From an uncultured Bacteroides sp. (GTDB taxonomy: Bacteria > Bacteroidota > Bacteroidia > Bacteroidales > Bacteroidaceae), in the NCBI GenBank assembly GCA_958477465.1, contig CAUEFX010000039.1:1-40106 (forward strand): a stretch of DNA of 40,106 nt, written 5' to 3'. The number at the start of each line of letters is the position of its first letter. Position 1 is the stretch's first letter. Of this stretch, positions 1-7,938 are shown piece by piece. The position numbers were made by a program, and so were the translations under genes. Below the pieces are notes generated by a model. The model saw only the letters and a list, made by a program, of their open reading frames with translations, did no database searches and was not told the DNA's origin.

Positions 1-2778
1 GGCCACCACACCGACAAAGACTAACGGTATGCAACAGAAGATTATGAGTGGTTTACGGTAATCCTTGAACAGCATGATCAGAATTGCAATCATGAGGATA
101 ATGGCCAGCGGGAAGTTCTTAAACAGGTATTTCATGGACTTGGTACTGGCTATCTTTTCTCCTTGCCAGCAGAGTGAATATCCATCGGGCAGTTGTATCT
201 TTTCAATCTCGTCGGCGATGGCCAACCGTGCCTGTTCCGTTTCCAGTCCCGGAGCAGGAGAACACTGTACACGCAGGCTTCTTTGTCCGTTGTAACGGGG
301 CACTACGGGATCTTCCCATTTCACATCGATGCCTTTGCATATCTGCCTGAGTGGAGTGCTTCCCATGATTTTTTCTACCAGTTCCTCTTTGTCGAGTGTG
401 CCGGTTTTTAGTTTCAGCATTGTCTCCTCATTCAGCAGTCCGTTCAGGGAAGGCAATGATGAAAATACCTGTGCATTGCTCAGATCTTCAATGGGATGTC
501 CCTCTTCGTCAAGGCTCTTGAGGTAGATATTGTTCTTGTGGATACCTTCATAAAAAGAACCGATCGGAATTCCGCTTGTGGCAGAGAGTACGGAAAGACT
601 GACATCGTTCCGGCTTAGTCCCAGCGCACGGGCTGAAGGCTGGTCGTATTCGATGGTCAGTACCGGAACCGAGGGTTCCCAGTCCGAAGTGATAAGGCAT
701 ACCTCCGGAGTATTTTCCATGATACTACGGGCGCTGTCTGCCAGTTGGCGCAGAATTGCCGGGTCGGGCCCTAAGAACTGCACTTCGATGGGGTATTTCT
801 TGAACATCAGGTTATACCGCTTAAGTTTGACGTAAGCATCCGGATACTGCTGTGACAAGTAATCCTGAATCTCGTCCATATTCTCGACCAGAGCATCGGG
901 GGAGGTAAAGTCGATGATGAGTTCACCGTATCCTAAAGAAGGGTTGGCAATGCTGCGCACCAGATTGTAACGCCCCGGAGTTCCTCCGATGGAAGTCGTG
1001 ACATGGGTAATCTCTTTGCGGCTTTTCAGATAGCTTTCTATTTCCTCCAGGTCATGTGCCACACGGGTAGAGTTGGTCCCTTCCGGTAACTTGTATTCCA
1101 TATAGAGCTGGTCGTAGACCATATCGGGAAAGAATCCCTGACGCATGTATTTGTAACCGAAGACAGAAAGTGCCAACAGGCCGATCATGGAAAATACGAA
1201 ACTCCACCGATGGGCGAGGCCGAACCGTAAAGCGGCGCGTAGAGATGCATAGACACGTCCTTTGTATTCACGCTGTCCCGATTTGTTGGTCTCCACGTTC
1301 GGGTGTAATCTGCGCTCCGCCATCAAAGGTACATGAACCAATGCCAATACCCAGCTCAGTAAAAGAGAGACTGCCAGGACTATAAACAGGTCGCGGGTAT
1401 AGACTCCTGCCGTGTCGGGCGACATGTAGATGGGAAGGAAAGCGATAATGGCAATCAGTGTGGCACCCAGAAGCGGCATGGCTGTCTGCCGGCCGATGGC
1501 GGTCATTGCTTCCATCCGGTCCTTGCCGGCTTTGAGGTCCACCAATATACCGTCGATGATGACAATGGCATTGTCTACCAGCATACCCATAGCCAGCACG
1601 AATGCCGCTAAAGATACACGCTGCATCGTTCCTCCTGCAAATTGAAGGAAAAGGAACGAACCGAAAACCGTGACCACCAGACTGATTCCTATGATGAGGC
1701 CACTCTTGAATCCCATGGCTATCATCAGAATCAGAACAACGATGGCAACAGATTCTATCAGGTTGACGACAAAGGTACCCAATGAATCGCCTACGCGTTC
1801 CGGTTGATAAAAGACCTTGTGGTATTCTACACCGGCAGGCAGGTGATGGCTTTTGAGATCAGCTAATGTCGTTTCCACCTCTTTGCCCACTTTGATGATG
1901 TCCGAGCCGCTGGAAGTTGCAATCAGGATACCGAGTGCCCGCTCCCGGTCATAGAACATTTCATTGCGTGTCGGGTCTTCATAATCCTTTTCTATCTGTG
2001 CGATATCCTGCAGGCGGAGCTGGTCATCGTCGTGTCCTTGAATAAGCATTTTACCTATATCTTCTACCGTCTTGAATTTATCGCTTACCATCACCCGTAT
2101 GCGGTTTTCTCCATTTTCATAATAGCCGGTATAGGTGGTCTGGTTCTGCCCGTTGAGGGTGGCAAGAACCTCGGCGGGTTTTACCCCTAAGTTGGCCATC
2201 CGGTCTTGCAACAAGGATATGTTGATACATTCGGAACGCTTTCCGTACAGCTCCACCCGGTCTACTCCTTCCAGGTCGCTGACCTCCCGCTTGATGAATT
2301 CGGCGTAATCGGACAGTTCGCGATCAGAAAGCCCGTCACCTGTCAGTGCGTAAAACATACCGTACACATTACCGAAATCATCTTTTACAATCGGAGTGCT
2401 TGCTTCTTTGGGCAGTGAGGCGCAGGCATTATTGACCTTGCGGCGCAGCATATCCCAGCACTGCTCCACATCCTTGTCGCTGACGGTGCTTAGCAGTTCG
2501 ACTTGTATCAAAGAAAGGTCATTGTAAGAATAACTCTCTATATTGTCTATATTCCCCATGGTGCGGATGTTTTTTTCGAGTACATCCGTAACTTCCAACT
2601 CCACCTGATGAGCCGATGCTCCCGGGTAAGTGGTTACTACCATGGCCAGTTTCACTTTTATTTCCGGATCTTCCAGTTTACTCATCTCATAGCACGAGTA
2701 AGCACCTCCAAGCAGCAAAACGGCTACGAAGAAATAGATCAGATTCCGGTTCTGGAATGCCCATTTACTTATATCCAT
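1..2778 (-). CDS. RND efflux transporter permease, partial (C-terminus beyond window start)
   Basis: Inner-membrane proton-driven RND pump of the AcrB/HAE1-CzcA superfamily. About 926 codons are visible; a full protein is usually about 1,020-1,050 aa, so the C-terminal membrane segments lie outside the window. The start is the ATG at 2778, and the protein begins MDISKWAFQNRNLIYFF with the first membrane helix. The family motif PGASAHQVE follows at about residue 50, and a cluster of helices around residues 335-470 contains GMLVDNAIVIIDG, the helix-4 proton-relay region; it has a single Asp followed by Asn rather than the Asp-Asp pair of AcrB. The ATG overlaps the stop of the adaptor gene by one base (TAATG), so the two are translationally coupled. 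The substrate cannot be inferred. An outer-membrane TolC partner is not next to the promoter and may lie beyond the window edge. Confidence 0.95.
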   Translation of the reverse strand, partial: MDISKWAFQNRNLIYFFVAVLLLGGAYSCYEMSKLEDPEIKVKLAMVVTTYPGASAHQVELEVTDVLEKNIRTMGNIDNIESYSYNDLSLIQVELLSTVSDKDVEQCWDMLRRKVNNACASLPKEASTPIVKDDFGNVYGMFYALTGDGLSDRELSDYAEFIKREVSDLEGVDRVELYGKRSECINISLLQDRMANLGVKPAEVLATLNGQNQTTYTGYYENGENRIRVMVSDKFKTVEDIGKMLIQGHDDDQLRLQDIAQIEKDYEDPTRNEMFYDRERALGILIATSSGSDIIKVGKEVETTLADLKSHHLPAGVEYHKVFYQPERVGDSLGTFVVNLIESVAIVVLILMIAMGFKSGLIIGISLVVTVFGSFLFLQFAGGTMQRVSLAAFVLAMGMLVDNAIVIIDGILVDLKAGKDRMEAMTAIGRQTAMPLLGATLIAIIAFLPIYMSPDTAGVYTRDLFIVLAVSLLLSWVLALVHVPLMAERRLHPNVETNKSGQREYKGRVYASLRAALRFGLAHRWSFVFSMIGLLALSVFGYKYMRQGFFPDMVYDQLYMEYKLPEGTNSTRVAHDLEEIESYLKSRKEITHVTTSIGGTPGRYNLVRSIANPSLGYGELIIDFTSPDALVENMDEIQDYLSQQYPDAYVKLKRYNLMFKKYPIEVQFLGPDPAILRQLADSARSIMENTPEVCLITSDWEPSVPVLTIEYDQPSARALGLSRNDVSLSVLSATSGIPIGSFYEGIHKNNIYLKSLDEEGHPIEDLSNAQVFSSLPSLNGLLNEETMLKLKTGTLDKEELVEKIMGSTPLRQICKGIDVKWEDPVVPRYNGQRSLRVQCSPAPGLETEQARLAIADEIEKIQLPDGYSLCWQGEKIASTKSMKYLFKNFPLAIILMIAILIMLFKDYRKPLIIFCCIPLVFVGVVA

Positions 2779-3845
2779 TATAGCAGTCCTCCTATGTTTG
2801 TTTTTGTGGAATGAGGTAAAAGTTTCACTTTTTCACCGTCTTTGATGTGGTGTACTCCGGATGAAACGATCCATTCACCCGGTTGCAGATTGTCTGAAGT
2901 GATGATGCTGTGACCATCGCTAAGCAGACGGATGACAGAAATCTCCCGGCTGTGAACGGTCTGATCGGTTGGATCATAGGCAAATACGTATGCCCGTCCT
3001 TCTTTTTCCAGGATGGCACCTTGCGGAACCGACAGAGAACGTGCCGCATCCGTATCACAATAGATGGTGACCATGGCATTCATTCCGGGAGAGGGGAGCG
3101 GCTGGTCGCCCGGAACCAATTGCAAGCGCATGGTATACAGCTGGTTGGCGTTCGCTTTCGGAGTAATGCTGATGTATTTCATCGGATAAACTTTGTCCGG
3201 ATAAATGTCGAACGTGCAGTGATAACTCTGAAATTGTTTGCGGCGGATGTATTCTGCCGCCGGAAGATTAATTTCTACTTCGGGTGTTCCGCTACTGATC
3301 ATGGAGATTACAGGCATTCCCGCTCCGATGGTTTCATGTTCGTTGAACAGGTGTTTCTGCACATATCCGTCGAAAGGAGCATACAGACGGGTGTAGCTCA
3401 GTTCGTCCTTGTGGTGCTGATATTTGGAAGTTATCTGTTTCAGACCGTAGACAGCCTTGTCGTAGGTGTTGGGAGTCGTTCCGTTCTCCTGGTAAAGGGC
3501 TATCACTCTTTCGGCTTCCGCCTTGATCTGTTTGTACTCAGCCTCTGTGGCATCCAATTGCACCTGATAGTCTGTCGGGTCGAGTTCGGCCAATAATTCT
3601 CCTTTGCGTACACGTGTGCCGTTTTCGACATATATTTTGCGAATGGTTCCGCTTACCCTGAAAGCGATATTGATGTCTTGAGCGGCTTTTACTTTTCCGG
3701 GAAACTGTAGTATGGTCTGTTCTCCGGCAGAAACGACTGTGTCTGTTTTAACTATTTGTAACTCTTGTTTTTCCGTTGTACGGTTGGTGCAGGAAGTTGA
3801 TAAGAATATGCATATACCGGACAAAATGAAATAAAATTGTTTCAT
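2778..3845 (-). CDS. RND efflux periplasmic adaptor subunit (membrane fusion lipoprotein)
   Basis: A 355-aa membrane-fusion protein that links the RND pump to an outer-membrane channel. The N-terminus is a lipoprotein signal with lipobox LSTSC near residue 19. A lipoyl/barrel-sandwich half motif lies near residues 65-95 (FRVSGTIRKIYVENGTRV), followed by a helical hairpin and the second half (LYAPFDGYVQKHLFNEHE). Beta-barrel and membrane-proximal domains reach the C-terminus. It is the first gene of the operon and overlaps the pump gene by one base. A -7-like TAATTTTG lies just upstream on the same strand at 3872-3879. A divergently oriented AraC-type gene shares the intergenic region and is the obvious candidate regulator. 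Confidence 0.93.
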   Translation of the reverse strand: MKQFYFILSGICIFLSTSCTNRTTEKQELQIVKTDTVVSAGEQTILQFPGKVKAAQDINIAFRVSGTIRKIYVENGTRVRKGELLAELDPTDYQVQLDATEAEYKQIKAEAERVIALYQENGTTPNTYDKAVYGLKQITSKYQHHKDELSYTRLYAPFDGYVQKHLFNEHETIGAGMPVISMISSGTPEVEINLPAAEYIRRKQFQSYHCTFDIYPDKVYPMKYISITPKANANQLYTMRLQLVPGDQPLPSPGMNAMVTIYCDTDAARSLSVPQGAILEKEGRAYVFAYDPTDQTVHSREISVIRLLSDGHSIITSDNLQPGEWIVSSGVHHIKDGEKVKLLPHSTKTNIGGLL

Positions 3846-3871
3846 AACTTAAGCTTGTTGATTTGTGAACA

Positions 3872-3879
3872 CAAAATTA
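3872..3879 (-). promoter_or_regulatory. candidate -7 element for the RND operon
   Basis: On the minus strand the sequence is TAATTTTG, matching TAnnTTTG, 27 bases upstream of the adaptor ATG. No clear TTTG lies 19-21 bases further upstream, so activation by the neighbouring AraC protein is plausible but inferred. Confidence 0.4.
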
Positions 3880-3959
3880 TTCCGACCGGATAAAACGGAA
3901 AAGGTTAATATGGATAATAAATTGTTCGATTTGTCTATTTTTTAACTGAATGATGTGAT

Positions 3960-3967
3960 TATATTTG
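3960..3967 (+). promoter_or_regulatory. candidate -7 element for the divergent AraC gene
   Basis: TATATTTG matches the Bacteroidota -7 consensus 43 bases upstream of the chosen ATG at 4011. A TTTG at 3930-3933 is 26 bases away, longer than the usual 19-21, so the -33 assignment is weak. Confidence 0.4.
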
Positions 3968-4010
3968 GTGATTTGTATTTATTTTGCGTCGGATATCTAA
4001 ATGGAAGAAA

Positions 4011-4886
4011 ATGTTTAATCAGCAAATACCTTTTGAAATTTCATTACTTTCCAGCGGCGATGCCGCACAAGCGGTCCAGGCAGGAAATGTTGTTTCGACG
4101 ATTAATAAGTGCGGATTCTTTCTTTGCTGTCGTGGAGAGATAGAGATTTCCTTGCCGTTGAAATCGTATGTGATAAAACCGGGGGATCTCTATATTTATG
4201 TTCCTTCTACTTTGATACGGGTTTTGCGTAGAAGTGCAGATGCAGAAGGCTTTATGGTTGAAGTCGATTTGGATTATGCGATTCCGGTGGTCAATAAGGT
4301 GACGAATGTGGAGAACATACTGTTCATTAAGGAAAATCCCTGTGTCTCTTTGTCGGATGAGCAGTATGCCCATTTGGGAACTTTGCTTGAGAACTTGCAA
4401 AACAGAATCCGTTTGGAGGAGCATTCGGATATGGGGATACATTGCCGTCGCCTGACATTGGAGCTTATTAAATCTATGGGGCAGACGGTCTGTTATGAGG
4501 TGCTGAATATTTATTTTTCCAATCGGCCGTTGCAGCCGTTGGCGCAGAATAAGAAAGATGTGATTTTTCAGAATTTCATGTTGTCTTTGTATCGTTTTTA
4601 TCGCAAGGAGCGCGATGTGGTCTTCTATGCCGGGTTGCAGCATCTTTCTCCGCGTTATTTTTCAACCATTATCAAAGAAAAATCGGGCAGTGGCGCTTCT
4701 CAGTGGATTATCCGTATGGTTGTCACGGAAGCAAAACGGTTGTTGGAGACATCGGATTTGAGTATAAAGGAGATCGCTACGCAGTTGAATTTTCCCACAC
4801 AGTCCTTCTTCGGTAAGTACTTTAAGCAATATATCGGTGTGTCTCCCAAGGATTACAGGAAAAACGAACTGGACAGGCGCAAATAA
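4011..4886 (+). CDS. AraC family transcriptional regulator, divergent from the RND operon
   Basis: A DNA-binding regulator of about 291 aa. The N-terminal half (residues about 1-180) is a ligand-sensing region of cupin character. The C-terminal 100 residues carry the two helix-turn-helix AraC domain, seen in LSIKEIATQLNFPTQSFFG and KYFKQYIGVSPKDYRK. An in-frame TTG lies upstream at 3984, but the ATG at 4011 is preferred because it follows the purine-rich GGAAGAAA directly. The gene is transcribed away from the RND adaptor/pump operon across a spacer of about 165 bp, an arrangement typical of a local efflux regulator. It is clearly paralogous to the AraC gene at 5634-6521. The effector is unknown. 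Confidence 0.9.
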   Translation: MFNQQIPFEISLLSSGDAAQAVQAGNVVSTINKCGFFLCCRGEIEISLPLKSYVIKPGDLYIYVPSTLIRVLRRSADAEGFMVEVDLDYAIPVVNKVTNVENILFIKENPCVSLSDEQYAHLGTLLENLQNRIRLEEHSDMGIHCRRLTLELIKSMGQTVCYEVLNIYFSNRPLQPLAQNKKDVIFQNFMLSLYRFYRKERDVVFYAGLQHLSPRYFSTIIKEKSGSGASQWIIRMVVTEAKRLLETSDLSIKEIATQLNFPTQSFFGKYFKQYIGVSPKDYRKNELDRRK

Positions 4887-4921
4887 AAAACCTCCCCGAC
4901 GTATGCCGGAGAGGATTTTTA
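4885..4921. terminator. bidirectional intrinsic terminator between araC-like gene and rpsP
   Basis: A GC-rich hairpin (stem ends CCTC and GAGG, 4891-4914) is flanked by an A-run on the left and a T-run on the right. It can therefore terminate both the plus-strand regulator and the minus-strand rpsP, which converge here. Confidence 0.8.
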
Positions 4922-4953
4922 TAGTTTTAATCCATATTTGAATTTGCTTACTC

Positions 4954-5502
4954 TTATTCAGCAACTTCTGTTGCAGGAGCTTCTTCTGCCGGAGCAGCTT
5001 CTTCTTCTGCGGGTGCGTTAGCAACAGCTTTAGCAGCTTCTTCAGCAGCTTTCTTTTCTGCCAATGCTTTTGCTTTTGCTTCGTTTACTTTCTTTTCTGC
5101 TTCAAGACGTGCTTTTGCGTCAGCTTTCTTAGCTTCTTCTTCTTTTGCTTTCAAAGCAGCAAGACCTGTTTGCTTGTTGTTTTTCCAAGCTTCGAATTTA
5201 GCATCAGCTTCTGCTTCACCGAATGCGCCTTTGGCTACACCACCGAGGAGGTGCTTCTTCATGTAAACACCTTCGCGTGAAAGGATGTTACGTACGGTAT
5301 CACTGGGCTGTGCGCCTTTCAGTACCCATGCCAATGCAGCGTCAAAATTCAAATCTACTGTAGCAGGATTGGTGTTCGGGTTATAAGTACCAATCTTCTC
5401 AATAAATTTACCATCACGTGGTGCTCTGCTGTCTGCAATTACAATTGAATAGAACGCGTAACTTTTACGTCCGTGTCTTTGCAATCTGATTCTGGTTGCC
5501 AT
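4954..5502 (-). CDS. rpsP: 30S ribosomal protein S16
   Basis: S16 is a small-subunit protein that binds 16S rRNA and supports 30S assembly. Residues 1 to about 85 are the conserved core, opening MATRIRLQRHGRKSYAFY and continuing with IADSRAPRDGKFIEKIGTYNP. The protein is 182 aa, about twice the length of the E. coli protein. The extra C-terminal part (about 110-182) is low-complexity Ala/Lys then Ala/Glu, probably a charged flexible or helical tail; long tails of this kind are usual in Bacteroidota S16. It appears to be a single-gene unit with its own consensus promoter upstream and a terminator downstream. It is not next to rimM or trmD as in Proteobacteria. Confidence 0.97.
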   Translation of the reverse strand: MATRIRLQRHGRKSYAFYSIVIADSRAPRDGKFIEKIGTYNPNTNPATVDLNFDAALAWVLKGAQPSDTVRNILSREGVYMKKHLLGGVAKGAFGEAEADAKFEAWKNNKQTGLAALKAKEEEAKKADAKARLEAEKKVNEAKAKALAEKKAAEEAAKAVANAPAEEEAAPAEEAPATEVAE

Positions 5503-5562
5503 TTTTAAAAATGTTTTTAGTTAATGATTTGAATTAATGCTACTAACTCGTAATAGCGGCTG

Positions 5563-5593
5563 CAAATATACGACTTTACTTTTGATTGACAAA
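5563..5593 (-). promoter_or_regulatory. rpsP promoter, full -33/-7 consensus
   Basis: Read on the minus strand, TTTG (5590-5593), 19 bases, then TATATTTG (5563-5570). This is a perfect match to the Bacteroidota housekeeping consensus, about 60 bases upstream of the rpsP ATG. Confidence 0.85.
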
Positions 5594-5633
5594 GTGTCCT
5601 GCTTATTATTTGTGCAGTGTGGCACGGGAGAGT

Positions 5634-6521
5634 TTACTTTTTCTGGTATTCTTGAGGGGTCATTCCGGTTTTTCTTTTGAAGAATTTACAGAAGAAGGAA
5701 GGGTTGGGGAAATTTAGTTGGTCGGCAATTTGGTAAATCAGCAGGTCACTGTGCTTAAGCAAAATCTGTGCTTCGAGTATCACGGACTGGTTAATCCACT
5801 CCATCACTGTATGCTGGCTCACTTGCCGGATAACGGTATTCAGATAGCGGGGAGTGAGGCATAACTTGTCGGCATAAAATCCCACCGTTCGTTTCTCTTT
5901 GCTGTGCTCGTTGACCAAGGCGATGAACCGGCGGAACAATTCTTCTTGATGTGAAGGGGCTTGTCCGATGCTGTTTCGTAATCTCTTTTGTATATACCTT
6001 ATATTATATAGGAGAGCCGTAAGCAGATGTAGAACGACTTCCTTCCGAAAGACCGGTTCCTGCACCGTTTTCCAAGTCAATGAGAAGTACATGCTGATTT
6101 CCTCCCATTCCCCATCTGTCGGTTTAAGTACGATGCCTTGTTGCGTATACGAATCGGCCAGATCTTCTTTGTGGGGGATCGGTAGAAGGTTGTTGCTTGT
6201 GGCAATCATCTGAAAATCGCAGTCGGGAGAAAAACTTATGATTTGGATGATGGAATCCGGTGGAGTGACGACGAGCATCCGGGGAGAGATGTCGTATTCT
6301 ATCAGATTGACTGATATACGTGCCTTTCCCTGCAAACCGCAGATGATTCGTCCCTCTTTGGCACGATAGGGCTGTCCGACCTTGACAAGATTACTTTCCA
6401 TTTTGGAGAAGCTGATGACAATTCCGAAATCGGGGGTTACATACCGATATTCGTTGTTGCGAACAATCAGGTTGTGTTTTATTTGTTCAAGCGTTATTTC
6501 GAGCGGCTCATTCTTTTCCAT
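5634..6521 (-). CDS. AraC family transcriptional regulator
   Basis: A 295-aa regulator with the same architecture as the one at 4011-4886. The N-terminal sensory half is about 185 residues. The C-terminal double helix-turn-helix region contains LLIYQIADQLNFPNPSFFC and KFFKRKTGMTPQEYQKK. Many positions in the DNA-binding domain are shared between the two proteins, for example LNFP-SFF-K-FK and a glycine followed by P-Y. It stands alone: rpsP lies beyond its 3' end and a 1.4-kb non-coding stretch lies upstream. A TAAATTTG at 6601-6608 on the same strand could be its -7 element. Its target genes are not evident from context. Confidence 0.9.
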   Translation of the reverse strand: MEKNEPLEITLEQIKHNLIVRNNEYRYVTPDFGIVISFSKMESNLVKVGQPYRAKEGRIICGLQGKARISVNLIEYDISPRMLVVTPPDSIIQIISFSPDCDFQMIATSNNLLPIPHKEDLADSYTQQGIVLKPTDGEWEEISMYFSLTWKTVQEPVFRKEVVLHLLTALLYNIRYIQKRLRNSIGQAPSHQEELFRRFIALVNEHSKEKRTVGFYADKLCLTPRYLNTVIRQVSQHTVMEWINQSVILEAQILLKHSDLLIYQIADQLNFPNPSFFCKFFKRKTGMTPQEYQKK

Positions 6522-6600
6522 CCGGTTGTTTCTTTACATTTATTGTCAGGATATTCATTGTCGGAGTTCAGGTATAATCTCTGCATGAGGGATGATAGGA

Positions 6601-6608
6601 CAAATTTA
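6601..6608 (-). promoter_or_regulatory. candidate -7 element for AraC gene at 5634-6521
   Basis: The minus strand reads TAAATTTG, 79 bases upstream of the ATG. No good -33 TTTG is visible at the expected spacing. Confidence 0.3.
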
Positions 6609-6827
6609 AATAGAATTTACCGATTTCTATGCCTGTAGAATGAAAAAATGTTTTTTGGACTTTACTACTTCCCCGTGGTATACGTGAGTGGTTGAGTATT
6701 CCGTCCATAACTTTATCGAGTTTAGCGGTGTTGGATAAAAGCTATGAGAAAGGCGAATACTCTGACATAATTCTTTTATATTACGGCTTTTGCTAACAGG
6801 CACCTTGATTAAAAAGTGGCAAATAGA

Positions 6828-6935
6828 GAAAAAAGTGCATAAATAAGTGAATAAAATGCACTTTATTCTGCATATTTCTATGAAAAAGAGGATGAATATG
6901 CACTTTTGCCCGGCATATTAATGTACTTTTTCCCG
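6828..6935. repeat. cluster of AAAGTGCAT / ATGCACTTT boxes
   Basis: Within about 110 bases the text holds AAAGTGCAT once, its reverse complement ATGCACTTT twice, and the variant ATGTACTTTT once. The last two boxes are followed or preceded by the near-repeat CCCGG. The arrangement can form alternative hairpins or serve as a protein-binding cluster. Confidence 0.5.
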
Positions 6936-6948
6936 GTGAAAAGCTTCA

Positions 6949-6987
6949 GTTTCTCGTAGAGGAACGACTCGTTCCTCTACGAGAAAC
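6949..6987. repeat. 39-base perfect palindrome (19-bp arms, 1-base centre)
   Basis: The left arm begins GTTTCTCGTAGAGG and the right arm is its exact reverse complement around a single C. Directly after it comes TCTCTACGGGAAA, a near copy of the right-arm segment TCTCTACGAGAAA (with C for the first T), and a second small inverted repeat ATAAGAG/CTCTTAT. There is no T-run after the hairpin on either strand, so it is not an ordinary terminator. Confidence 0.85.
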
Positions 6988-7435
6988 CATAAGAGTCTCT
7001 ACGGGAAAAACACTTTTCTCTTATAGGGGACTGCCTTTTGCGCTAACAGTCAACAGAATCCGAACTGTTTTGAAATGGAATAAAGAATGATATATAGGAG
7101 TTTTTAAGATAAATTGCAAGCGAATATAGAAAATGGAAATCTTTGTGATAGTCAATCGCTTGTATTGTTGCCTTTGGGAAATATTCAATATGAAAATGCA
7201 GAAGGTTTTTAGTATTCATACTATCTCTTGCTTTGATAAATGGATTCTGCGTAAACTTAAATATCATATTGACATTTTGTAAAGGGTACTCCTGCTTTTC
7301 GAAGTGTGTTCATTGGACTCTCTTTACTATATAACGTCCGTTTCTATCACGGTCAAACGATCGTTTCATATTTCCTTGTCTGCGATGAGTTTTTTTCCTG
7401 CTTTTCCGAAAGATCAAGATGTGAAATGCAAGGGG

Positions 7436-7546
7436 AAAAAGATGTAACGTCTTTCAGAAAAAGACTTAAGTCTTTTAAAAAAAGATATAGCATCTTTCAA
7501 AAAAAGATGTAGTATGTTTCTGGAAAAGATGTAGTATGTTTTACGG
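7436..7546. repeat. five tandem 21-23-base imperfect palindromic units
   Basis: The units start at 7436, 7458, 7479, 7501 and 7524. Each begins (A)AAAAGA; units 1-3 close with TCTTT after about six or seven bases, and units 4-5 close with the variant ATGTTT. The period of about 22 bases equals two turns of DNA. A plus-strand frame would read it as Lys/Phe/Ser heptads, but the frame has no other gene-like property. Confidence 0.7.
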
Positions 7547-7629
7547 TAAGATCCAATAGGTATGAAAATCTGCTATATCTTTCTTCATAAAACGGAATCT
7601 ATTCTGTAAAATACCCTGTTTTCAGTATG

Positions 7630-7894
7630 TTTTTACCCCCTTCACTGGCTTCACCTTTTTCTCTCAACTGGTTTGTTCATCGGAGATACAAGGTGAAGGC
7701 ACATACCAAGGAGTCTGTCTGTGGCGTGTAAGGAATATACTTACGGGATGTAAGCACGGGCTTTAACTCTTCTGGCCACCGTGATCGGACGCACTTTGCG
7801 CCATGCTTGGAAAAAGAGCAGGCCTTCACCCTGTATCTCTTTATTCATGGGGTATACAGAAAAAAGGTGAAGCCGGTGAAAAGGGGGGGTAAAA
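7630..7894. repeat. nested long inverted-repeat element, about 265 bases
   Basis: The outer arms (7630-7660 and 7860-7894) match on GGCTTCACCTTTTT and flanking C/T runs. The inner arms (7683-7700 and 7822-7839) match on GAGATACA-GGTGAAGGC with one mismatch. The whole can fold into one long interrupted hairpin around a 120-base centre. No coding frame, terminal transposase signature or clear target-site duplication is seen. It could be a non-autonomous repeat or a structured RNA. Confidence 0.6.
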
Positions 7895-7938
7895 TAAGGT
7901 AGTATTCTGTTATTCAGAGCTTGATTTTGTCTTTTTAT

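Larger units (their letters stand above)
6522..7938. other. 1.4-kb gene-free region rich in palindromes and repeats
   Basis: No convincing gene is visible. Short reading frames at 7043-7267 (minus) and 7306-7512 (plus) have no recognisable domain, signal or ribosome binding site. The stretch instead contains a cluster of ATGCACTTT-type boxes (about 6828-6935), a 39-base perfect palindrome (6949-6987), five tandem 22-base imperfect palindromic units (7436-7546) and a nested inverted-repeat element (7630-7894), each listed separately. Most neighbouring intergenic gaps in this window are under 500 bases, so the length is itself unusual. Confidence 0.7.

Noticed and set aside
1..2778. Broken RND pump gene
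   Set aside because: The frame is open without interruption to the window edge; it is truncated by the window, not by mutation.
2910..3596. 228-codon plus-strand frame
   Set aside because: It lies opposite the adaptor gene, which has a clear lipobox and lipoyl motifs.
7043..7267. Minus-strand 74-codon frame in the gene-free region
   Set aside because: It has ordinary A/T-rich composition, no promoter or RBS, and no recognisable domain.
7306..7512. Plus-strand 68-codon frame over the tandem repeats (Lys/Phe/Ser-rich end)
   Set aside because: Its C-terminal half is only the translation of the 22-base repeat array; there is no ribosome binding site, signal or domain.
7436..7546. CRISPR array
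   Set aside because: The units are contiguous 22-base imperfect palindromes without unique spacers, and no cas genes are present.
7630..7894. Insertion sequence
   Set aside because: No transposase frame, no terminal target duplication, and too short; kept as a repeat element.
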